Assembly (NCBI GenBank): GCA_016789165.1 | Contig: JAEURL010000436.1 | Location: 1 to 6,725 of the forward strand | Length of the DNA stretch: 6,725 nucleotides | Source of the DNA: Anaerolineales bacterium | GTDB lineage: Bacteria; Chloroflexota; Anaerolineae; Anaerolineales; UBA6663 | Direction of reading: 5' to 3' | Shown: positions 1-5,834 of the stretch, in pieces | How positions within the stretch are numbered: the stretch's first letter is position 1 | How the letters are laid out: each line of letters starts with the position of its first letter | Translations under genes and position numbers: made by a program | The notes under the pieces: generated by a model | Seen by the model: the letters and a program-made list of their open reading frames with translations, nothing else | Told to the model about the DNA's origin: nothing | The model's database searches: none

Positions 1-147
1 GCCGGCCTGGACTTCCGCGCCTCGCCCTCGCTGGGCCTGCAGCTCGTCAACAGCCTGGTGGCGCAGATGGACGGCGTGATCAGTTTGCGCTCCGGCCCCG
101 GCGCGGAATTCCTGATCGAGTTCCCGGCCGCCGGTTTGGAGGGGTAA
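1..147 (+). CDS. Sensor histidine kinase, C-terminal fragment (HisKA_2/HWE-type ATPase end)
   Basis: Only the last 48 residues are in the window; the gene enters from the left edge and ends at TAA 145-147. The fragment reads AGLDFRASPSLGLQLVNSLV followed by a 'Q-MDG-ISL...GPGAEFLIEFP' tail. The 'SLGLQLV' segment corresponds to the G2 box of the ATP-binding domain, and this wording together with the 'GLDFR' lead-in is typical of kinases with a HisKA_2 (HWE-like) dimerisation domain. The product would autophosphorylate on a histidine upstream of this region and pass the phosphate to a receiver domain. The next gene begins only 3 bases after the stop and starts with a receiver domain, so it is the obvious partner. 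Sensor domains and the phospho-histidine are outside the window and cannot be described. The family call is good; the subfamily is a motif-based judgement. Confidence 0.85.
   Translation, partial: AGLDFRASPSLGLQLVNSLVAQMDGVISLRSGPGAEFLIEFPAAGLEG
138..144 (+). promoter_or_regulatory. Ribosome binding site of the hybrid kinase gene
   Basis: GGAGGGG lies 6 bases before the ATG at 151 and overlaps the last codons of the upstream kinase gene. It is a strong Shine-Dalgarno match and supports the ATG at 151 as the true start. Its position just before the upstream stop suggests the two genes are cotranscribed and possibly translationally coupled. Confidence 0.75.
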
Positions 148-150
148 CCC

Positions 151-2169
151 ATGCCCAAGGCCCGTTTGCTGGTGGTCGAAGACCAGGCCATCATCGCCCT
201 GGATTTGCAGAACCGGCTGGCCGGCCTCGGCTATGCGGTGGTGGCCGTCGAAGCCTACGCCGAGGCCGCCCTCCAGCAGGCCGAGCGCCTGCGGCCAGAC
301 CTGGTGCTGATGGACATCCGCCTGAAGGGCGCCATGGACGGCATCCAGGCGGCCGAGCTGATTCGGGCCGAGCAGGATCTGCCCGTCATCTATCTAACCG
401 CCCACTCGGATGAAGCCACCCTGCAGCGCGCCCGGCTGACCGAGCCGTATGGCTACATCCTCAAGCCGTTTGAGGACCGTGAGCTGCAGCTGGCGATCGA
501 GATCGCCCTGTACAAGCACCAGGCCGAGCAGAAGCTCAAATCGCACGAGCGCTGGCAGGCGGCGGTGCTGCAGGGCATCGGCGACGGCGTGATCACCACC
601 GACACGGCCGGGCACATCACGTTCCTCAACCCGCAGGCCGAGGCCCTCACCGGCTGGCCCCAAGCCGAAGCCCTGGGCATCAGTGTGGAGGCCGTCGCCC
701 GCCTGAGCGGGGACCCGGCGCCGGCGGCCGGCCTCTTCCCGCTGCGCCAGGCGGTGGAGGAGGACCGCGTCATCGCCTTTCCGGCCGCGTTGCGGCTGGT
801 CACGCGCGCCGGCCACGTGCTGCCCGTGGAAGGGAGCGCCGCGCCGATCCGCGATGCGCGCGGCCAGCCGGCCGGCGCGGTGCTGGTGCTGCGCGACGCC
901 ACCGACCGGATGCGCGCGGAGGCTGAACGGGCCGAGTACACGGCCCAGGTGGCCGCGCTCTACCAGGCCGCCAGCGCCTTGATCCAGCCCGGCCACACCC
1001 CCTCCGCCCTGGCCGGCCGCATCGCCGACACGGTGGTCCGCGAATTCGCCATGGCCGGCTGTGCGGTCTGGCTGCCGGAGGACGGCGCCAGCGAGCCGGC
1101 CTGGCAGCTGGCGGCCCAGGCCGGACAGCCCTGTTTCCAGGCGGCCCAGGCCGCCGGCCTGCCGGTGAGCCTGGCCGTCCAACAGCGCCAGGCCATCTAT
1201 TGGCCGGAGGCGACGGCGCTGAGCGGGCCGGATGGGCACAACTCGGCGCTGGCGGTGCCGTTACACCGGCCGGCGGCCCCCGGCCAGATCCTGGGCGTGC
1301 TGGCCATGTGCCGGTCCGGGCGGGATGCCCTGGACGAGCGGCTCCAGCGCCTGATCCTGACCTTCACCGAGAAGGCGGCTTTGGCGCTGGAGAACGCGCG
1401 CCTGGTCATGTCCCTGGAGCAGGCCGCCCAGGAGGCCCGCCAACTGGCGGCCGAGGCCGAAGCCGCCAGCCGCCTGAAGAGCCAGTTCCTGGCCAATACC
1501 TCACACGAGCTGCGTACGCCGCTGACCGCCATCCTGGGCACGCTCGGCCTGGTGCTCAGCGGCCACTGCGACGATCACGCCGAGGAACTGCGTTTCGTGC
1601 AGATGGCCTGCACCGCCGCCGAGAACCTGCTGGGGACGGTCAACGACCTGTTGGACACGGCCAAGATCGAAGCCGGCCGGCTGGAGCCGGAGGTGCAGGC
1701 CCTGGCCCTGGAGACGGTGCTCCAGGAGGCGCACACGCTCTTTGCCGGCCAGGCCCGCGCCAAGGCCCTGGACTTCCAGCTGGCGATCGAGCCGCCGGCG
1801 CCGGCCGTCTTGGCCGACGCCCAACTGCTCCGGCGCATCCTGGCGAACTTGTTGAGCAACGCGGTGAAGTTCACGGAACGGGGTTCGGTCGCCCTGCGCG
1901 CCGCCGCCGATCCGGCCGGCGCCCACGTGATCATCACGGTGGAGGATACCGGCATCGGCGTGGCGCTGGAGCGCCAGGCGCGCCTGTTCCAGCCGTTCGT
2001 GCAGGCCGATGGCAGCGTCACGCGCCGCTATGGCGGCACCGGCCTGGGGCTGAACCTGGCGCGCCGGCTGGCCGAACTGCTGGGCGGGAGTCTGGAGTTC
2101 TACAGCGCCGGCCCGGGGCAGGGGAGCCGGCTGACACTGCGCCTGCCGGCGGCCCGCCTGGCCGCCTGA
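151..2169 (+). CDS. Cytoplasmic hybrid histidine kinase, REC-PAS-GAF-HisKA-HATPase
   Basis: A 672-residue signalling protein with no signal peptide or membrane segment. Residues 1-125 are a receiver domain: acidic pair E10-D11, phospho-acceptor D55 in 'LVLMDIRL', T83 in 'YLTAHS', and K105 in 'GYILKPF'. Residues about 131-255 form a PAS domain ('GDGVITTDTAGHITFLNPQA' with a PAC-like end). Residues about 265-420 look like a GAF domain, followed by a helical, probably coiled-coil linker at about 415-445. The HisKA domain has H452 in 'ANTSHELRTP'. The ATPase domain has the N box with N566 and N570, the G1 box D599-T-G-I-G603, the F box 'LFQPF' and the G2 box 'GGTGLGL' (628-634). All catalytic residues are present, so it should be an active kinase. 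The receiver is at the N-terminus and there is no output domain, so it probably receives phosphate from the kinase encoded just upstream and tunes its own kinase activity. PAS and GAF ligands cannot be predicted. The downstream target is not in the window. Confidence 0.93.
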   Translation: MPKARLLVVEDQAIIALDLQNRLAGLGYAVVAVEAYAEAALQQAERLRPDLVLMDIRLKGAMDGIQAAELIRAEQDLPVIYLTAHSDEATLQRARLTEPYGYILKPFEDRELQLAIEIALYKHQAEQKLKSHERWQAAVLQGIGDGVITTDTAGHITFLNPQAEALTGWPQAEALGISVEAVARLSGDPAPAAGLFPLRQAVEEDRVIAFPAALRLVTRAGHVLPVEGSAAPIRDARGQPAGAVLVLRDATDRMRAEAERAEYTAQVAALYQAASALIQPGHTPSALAGRIADTVVREFAMAGCAVWLPEDGASEPAWQLAAQAGQPCFQAAQAAGLPVSLAVQQRQAIYWPEATALSGPDGHNSALAVPLHRPAAPGQILGVLAMCRSGRDALDERLQRLILTFTEKAALALENARLVMSLEQAAQEARQLAAEAEAASRLKSQFLANTSHELRTPLTAILGTLGLVLSGHCDDHAEELRFVQMACTAAENLLGTVNDLLDTAKIEAGRLEPEVQALALETVLQEAHTLFAGQARAKALDFQLAIEPPAPAVLADAQLLRRILANLLSNAVKFTERGSVALRAAADPAGAHVIITVEDTGIGVALERQARLFQPFVQADGSVTRRYGGTGLGLNLARRLAELLGGSLEFYSAGPGQGSRLTLRLPAARLAA

Positions 2170-2195
2170 GCCGCCGCGGCCGGTCAGGCGGCCAG
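2158..2195. terminator. Inverted repeat joining two convergent genes, probable bidirectional terminator
   Basis: CTGGCCGCCTGA at 2158-2169 and its exact reverse complement TCAGGCGGCCAG at 2184-2195 can form a perfect 12-bp stem (9 of 12 pairs GC) with a 14-base GC-rich loop. The stem includes the stop codons of both the hybrid kinase and lplA, which converge here with only 14 bases between them. A symmetric stem at a convergent junction fits a terminator working in both directions. No T-run follows on either strand, so it is not a classical intrinsic terminator. It may instead block read-through or protect 3' ends. The structure is read directly; the role is inferred. Confidence 0.6.
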
Positions 2196-3230
2196 CACCT
2201 GGGCGAAGTCCTCCGGCCGCACGCCCGGTGTCTCCACGCCGTGGGCCTGGTAGAAGCGGGCCACGGCGGCGGCCACCGCCTCGGCCTGGACGGCCACCCC
2301 CTCCAACGCCCGCTCCAACTCGGCCAGCCGCGCGGCCGGGTAGAAGAAGAAGTCGCCGGAGAGGTGCACGTCGGTGAGCCGGCCGTGCCGGTTGACGGCC
2401 GCCGCCCGGATCAGGCCGCCCGGCGCCTTGACCGCCTTCTGGATGACGTAGACCCCCTCGGCAATCTTGATCGCCGTTCCACTCCGGGCGCGCTGGTCGT
2501 TGGCGAAGATCCATTCCGGCCGCAGGTACTCGGTCAGCAGGGCATCGGCTTTGGCGCGCAGCTCGGCGTCCACGGCGCGGGGCGTGAACGGGCCCAGGCG
2601 CGGCTCGCAGCGCGCCAGCAGGCGGGCCGCGACCTCGGCGTGGGTGGGCGTCCGGCCGGCCTCGCGCGGGATGGTGGTCAGGTTCTCGCTCAACGTCTTG
2701 AAGACCTTGTCGCGGAACTTCTCGTCCGGCACCTTCAGCACCCGGCTCATCTGCGTGAAGTTGAAGTCGATGATGAAGTTGCCCACCAGCACCACGGCCT
2801 CGCCGATCTCGGCCGCGCCGTTGCCCGAGATCTTGCGCTGGTTGGCGACGATGTCGTTGACGGGCTTGAAGACCGCCGGGACGCCTAGATCGTTGAAGGC
2901 CTCCACCACCGGCTGCAGATACTCGCGGTAGAGCGCCTCTTTGCCGGCCGGCAGCCGCGGGTTGTCCTTGCGGAAGACGAATTGATAGAAGAGCTGGCCG
3001 CGGTCCAGGTACACGGCCCCGCCGCCCACCTCCCGCCGGAAGAGCGGGATGGCCTCGCGGGTGATGTACTCCAGGTCCAACTCCTGGGCGGCATCTTGGT
3101 GGCAGCCCAGGCAGACGTAGGGCGTGGCCGGCTCCACTAGGATCAGGCCCTCCCGGCCCAGGTGGGCCAGCGCGTGATAGAGCGCTTGGCTGTCTTGCCA
3201 GGGGGCGGTGCCGAGATCATACAGGTCCAT
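2184..3230 (-). CDS. lplA: Lipoate-protein ligase A
   Basis: A 348-residue protein, close to the 338 residues of E. coli LplA, predicted to activate lipoate with ATP and attach it to the lysine of lipoyl domains in 2-oxoacid dehydrogenase complexes or the glycine cleavage H protein. The biotin/lipoate-ligase fold is marked by R65-R66-E-V-G-G-G71 followed by AVYLD. The expected catalytic lysine is K133 in 'NDIVANQRKISGNG'. The sequence 'VLVGNFIIDFNF' fits the central sheet that follows. From about residue 250 onward, 'GGLIRAAAVNRHGRLTDVHLSGDFFF' and a helical tail match the accessory C-terminal domain, so both the catalytic and adenylation-associated domains are in one chain. The start at 3230 is supported by AAGGAG 5 bases upstream. 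It is probably the last gene of the - strand cluster and ends in the shared palindrome. Octanoyltransferase (LipB/LipM) families are related alternatives, but the C-terminal domain favours a ligase. Confidence 0.92.
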   Translation of the reverse strand: MDLYDLGTAPWQDSQALYHALAHLGREGLILVEPATPYVCLGCHQDAAQELDLEYITREAIPLFRREVGGGAVYLDRGQLFYQFVFRKDNPRLPAGKEALYREYLQPVVEAFNDLGVPAVFKPVNDIVANQRKISGNGAAEIGEAVVLVGNFIIDFNFTQMSRVLKVPDEKFRDKVFKTLSENLTTIPREAGRTPTHAEVAARLLARCEPRLGPFTPRAVDAELRAKADALLTEYLRPEWIFANDQRARSGTAIKIAEGVYVIQKAVKAPGGLIRAAAVNRHGRLTDVHLSGDFFFYPAARLAELERALEGVAVQAEAVAAAVARFYQAHGVETPGVRPEDFAQVLAA

Positions 3231-3235
3231 GGCGG

Positions 3236-3241
3236 CTCCTT
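3236..3241 (-). promoter_or_regulatory. Ribosome binding site of lplA
   Basis: Read on the - strand, AAGGAG lies 5 bases before the ATG at 3230-3228, inside the 34-base gap after the HAD phosphatase gene. It fixes the lplA start. Confidence 0.7.
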
Positions 3242-3264
3242 GTGCGGCCCGGGCCGGCGGGCGG

Positions 3265-4026
3265 TTACGGTTGAATCTCGGCCACGGAGTTGAAAATCTG
3301 GTCCGGCTGATAAGGATGCCGCGGCACGTCCGCGGCGTGCGTCACCCCGCTCAGCACCAGGATGGTGCCCAGGCCGGCCTGCACCCCGGCCACGATGTCG
3401 GTGTCCATCCGGTCGCCGATCATCACGGCCGTTTCGGAGTGCACGCCCAGGTAGTTGAGCGCCAGGCGCATCATCAGCGGATTGGGCTTGCCGATGAAGA
3501 AGGGGACGGCGCCGCTGGCGCGCTCGATCAGGGCCGCCATCGCCCCGCAGGCCGGCACCAGGCCGTGCTCGCTCGGCCCGTTGGGGTCCGGGTTGGTGGC
3601 GATGAAGCGCGCGCCGGCCGCCACCAGCCGCACCGCCTTGGTGATGGCCTCCACGCTGTAGTTGTGGGTCTCGCCCAGCACCACGTAATCGGGCTCGTGG
3701 TCGGTGAGCACGTAGCCGGCCTCGTGGATCGGGCTGGTCAGGCCGCTCTCCCCGATGACGAAGGCCGTGCCGCCCGGCCGCTGCCGCTGCAGGAAGCGGG
3801 CGGTGGCCATGCCGGAGGTGAAGATGCGCTCGGCCGGGATGTCCAGGCCGATGGTCTGCAGCCGGTAGGCCAGGTCGCGCGGCGTGTACAGCGAGTTGTT
3901 GGTGAGCACCAGCCACTCGCCGCCGCCGGCCTTGAGACGCTCGATGAACTGGTCCGCGCCGGGGATGAGCTGCCGGCCGCTGACCAGGACGCCGTCCATG
4001 TCGGTCAGATAGTGTTTGCGCTGCAT
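3265..4026 (-). CDS. HAD-superfamily phosphatase, NagD-like (HAD subclass IIA)
   Basis: A 253-residue predicted cytosolic phosphatase, about the size of E. coli NagD. Motif I is D9-M-D11-G-V close to the N-terminus (nucleophile D9, acid/base D11). Motif II is T42 in 'VLTNNS'. Motif III is K180 in 'FFIGKPNPLM', and motif IV is G204-D-R-M-D-T-D210. The 'GKP' and 'GDRMDTD' wording and the C2 cap between motifs II and III ('FVIGESGL', 'DYVVLGETHNYS') are typical of the NagD / 4-nitrophenylphosphatase / phosphoglycolate phosphatase group. The substrate cannot be assigned; nucleotide monophosphates, sugar phosphates and phosphoglycolate are all known in this group. The frame stays open upstream to 4551, but that part lies antiphase under the TPP enzyme gene. 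The ATG at 4026 is chosen because motif I follows directly and no other start codon occurs in frame in the gap. No clear Shine-Dalgarno precedes it; the TPP gene stops 23 bases upstream. Confidence 0.9.
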   Translation of the reverse strand: MQRKHYLTDMDGVLVSGRQLIPGADQFIERLKAGGGEWLVLTNNSLYTPRDLAYRLQTIGLDIPAERIFTSGMATARFLQRQRPGGTAFVIGESGLTSPIHEAGYVLTDHEPDYVVLGETHNYSVEAITKAVRLVAAGARFIATNPDPNGPSEHGLVPACGAMAALIERASGAVPFFIGKPNPLMMRLALNYLGVHSETAVMIGDRMDTDIVAGVQAGLGTILVLSGVTHAADVPRHPYQPDQIFNSVAEIQP

Positions 4027-4049
4027 AGGTGGGTGGCGCCGCCGCTGGG

Positions 4050-5762
4050 CTACAGCGTGCGGACGTAGCGGAACTCCTTGTAGCCGACCGGGTCGGCGTT
4101 GATGGCGGGATCGGCGGTGACGTGCAGGACGGCCGGCCGGCCGGAGGCCAAGGCGCGCTGCAGGGCGGCCGGCAGGTCGTCGATCACGTCCACTTTCTCG
4201 CCAAAGCAGCCCAGGTTCTGGGCCAGCAAATCGTAACGCACCTGCGGAGCCAGGTCCACACCCACGTGCTGCTCGGCCGGGAAGCCCTGCGCGGCGTAGG
4301 CCGTGTGCTCCATGCCCCAGCCGTCGTCCACCACCACCAGCACCACCACGGGCGCTTTTTCGCGCAGGGCGGTCTCCAGCTCCATCAGGTTGAAGCCCAG
4401 CGCGCCGTCGCCCGTGATCACGCAGGCCGGCCGCTCCGGCGCGGCCAGCTTGGCGCCGATGGCGAAGGGCAGGCCGGTGCCCAGGAAGCCCAGCTTGACC
4501 GAGTACAGGAAGCTGTTGGGCCGCAGGATCGGGAAGTAGGCCACGCCCCACAGCACGGTGTTGCCGCCGTCCAGCACGGTGATGGCCTCGGGCGGGAAGA
4601 ACTGGCGCGCCACCAGCACCATCTGGCCGGGGTTGACGCCGCGCGCGGGCTCGCGCTGCAGGTGGGCCATCGCCCCTTCCAGGGTCTTGGCCGAGAGGGC
4701 GCGGTAGCGCTCCAGGCCCGGCATCTCGGTGCGCGGCGCAGTGCGGGCCGGCACCTCTTTCAGCAGGGCGCGCAGGGCGGCGCCGGCGTCGGCCACCAGG
4801 CCCACGTCCACGGGCCGGTTGAGGCCGATGGAGAGCGGGTCGGCGTCGATGTGGATGGTCTTCTGGCGGGCCGGGTCGCCCCAGGCCGGCGGCCGGCCCC
4901 AGCCATCGTACTCGCCCAGCCGCGCGCCGGCCACCAGCACCACGTCCGCCTCGTTGCGCGCCAGGGCCGTGGCCTGCAGGTCAAACAGATGGAAGTAGCG
5001 CGGGTGGTCCTCCGGCACCACGCCGCGCGCGCCCAGGCTGCTGCTCAGCCCGGCCGCCAGATAATCACCCAGCGCCACGAAGTCGGCGGAGGCGTTGCTC
5101 CACAGCACGCCCTTGCCGGCGTGCAGGAAGGGCCGCTGGGCGCCGGCCAGCAGGTCGGCGGCCTGGGCCAGCTTGGCCGGGTCGCCGGCGCCGAGCTGCG
5201 TCTGCCGGTACTGCGCGGCCGGATAGACCGGGGCCTTGGCCGGGTCGAGCTTGAGCGGCAGGAATTCGTCCGGCAGCACGAGCAGGGCCGGCCCCGGCCG
5301 GCCGGTGAGCGCGGCCCGGAAGGCGGCCCGCAGCAGCTCCGGCAGGCGCTCCGGCACCCGCAGGGTGGCCGCGAACTTGGTGATCGGGCGCGCCATGGCC
5401 TCCAGGTCGGTGGCCTGCCAGGCGCCGCCCCGGTCGGGGTCGTTGGTGGCGCGCCGGCGCATGGTCACCAGGGCGATGACCGGGTGGCCCTCGGCGTGGG
5501 CGCTGGTCAGGCCGGCCAGCAGGTTGGCCCCGCCCGGCCCCGGACTGCCGATGACGACGGCCGGCCGGCCGCTCAGCCGGGTGTAGCCCTCGGCCAGGTG
5601 GACGGCGCCCTCCTCGTGCCGGCAGTTGATGTGGCGAATCCCGTAGCGCGGGGCGTGCGCCACGAACGGGATGTGCGAGCCGTCGATGATGCCAAACATC
5701 ATCTGAACGTCCTCGGCCTTCAGGCATTGGATGAGCAGCTCGCCGACGGTGATTTCACTCAT
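4050..5762 (-). CDS. TPP-dependent enzyme, acetolactate synthase large-subunit family
   Basis: A 570-residue protein with the three-domain order of this family. Residues about 1-170 are the pyrimidine-binding domain, with the activating glutamate E50 in 'NCRHEEGAVHLAEGYTR' and 'GSPGPGGANLLAGL'. Residues about 190-335 are the central domain ('RPFLHAGKGV', 'ADVVLVAGARLGEY', 'TIHIDADPLSIG'). Residues about 375-560 are the pyrophosphate-binding domain, with 'GDGALGFNLMELETAL' (GDG at 451-453). Oddities: the asparagine pair that normally ends the GDG-NN metal motif reads D479-D480 in 'VVVDDGWGM', and the usual 'GIPGG'-type segment near residue 25 reads 'GIIDGSH'. No small regulatory subunit or branched-chain biosynthesis gene is adjacent, so true acetolactate synthase is doubtful. 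Oxo-acid decarboxylase or 2-hydroxyacyl-CoA-lyase-like activity are alternatives. AGGAGA upstream supports the ATG at 5762. The family is certain; the reaction is open. Confidence 0.88.
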   Translation of the reverse strand: MSEITVGELLIQCLKAEDVQMMFGIIDGSHIPFVAHAPRYGIRHINCRHEEGAVHLAEGYTRLSGRPAVVIGSPGPGGANLLAGLTSAHAEGHPVIALVTMRRRATNDPDRGGAWQATDLEAMARPITKFAATLRVPERLPELLRAAFRAALTGRPGPALLVLPDEFLPLKLDPAKAPVYPAAQYRQTQLGAGDPAKLAQAADLLAGAQRPFLHAGKGVLWSNASADFVALGDYLAAGLSSSLGARGVVPEDHPRYFHLFDLQATALARNEADVVLVAGARLGEYDGWGRPPAWGDPARQKTIHIDADPLSIGLNRPVDVGLVADAGAALRALLKEVPARTAPRTEMPGLERYRALSAKTLEGAMAHLQREPARGVNPGQMVLVARQFFPPEAITVLDGGNTVLWGVAYFPILRPNSFLYSVKLGFLGTGLPFAIGAKLAAPERPACVITGDGALGFNLMELETALREKAPVVVLVVVDDGWGMEHTAYAAQGFPAEQHVGVDLAPQVRYDLLAQNLGCFGEKVDVIDDLPAALQRALASGRPAVLHVTADPAINADPVGYKEFRYVRTL

Positions 5763-5767
5763 GGGAT

Positions 5768-5773
5768 TCTCCT
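5768..5773 (-). promoter_or_regulatory. Ribosome binding site of the TPP enzyme gene
   Basis: Read on the - strand, AGGAGA lies 5 bases before the ATG at 5762-5760 and fixes that start. The remaining 72-base gap after the epimerase gene shows no convincing promoter. A short GCGG-6-CCGC stem at about 5784-5797 is too weak to call a terminator. Confidence 0.65.
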
Positions 5774-5834
5774 GAGGATCGATGCGGTTTCAGCCGCGGA
5801 ATGGACCGATGACACGGAGCCGACCGCCGGCCTC

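Noticed and set aside
394..1239. - strand open frame (281 codons) opposite the REC-PAS-GAF part of the hybrid kinase
   Set aside because: The composition is that of a codon shadow and there are no motifs; the + strand protein is unambiguous.
1200..2888. Long + strand open frame (562 codons) running across the kinase end and the antisense side of lplA
   Set aside because: It overlaps two genes with clear conserved motifs, is rich in Gly, Arg, Pro and Ala in low-complexity order, and shows no domain. Such frames are expected at this GC content.
3208..4068. + strand open frame (286 codons) opposite the HAD phosphatase gene
   Set aside because: It is antisense to a gene with all four HAD motifs, and its translation has no domain-like pattern.
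4131..4144. GGCC tandem runs, also at 5559-5570 and near 5287-5303, considered as repeats or recombination sites
   Set aside because: They encode Gly-Arg-Pro-(Ala/Gly) stretches of the TPP enzyme in its normal frame and are explained by GC-rich codon choice.
4027..4551. Upstream extension of the HAD phosphatase frame by 175 codons
   Set aside because: It lies in another frame under the C-terminal catalytic domain of the TPP enzyme and has no recognisable motif; the HAD fold begins normally at 4026.
5763..5834. Possible promoter or terminator in the 72-base gap before the TPP enzyme gene
   Set aside because: No paired -35/-10 boxes are visible on the - strand, and the only stem is 4 bp; only the ribosome binding site is supportable.
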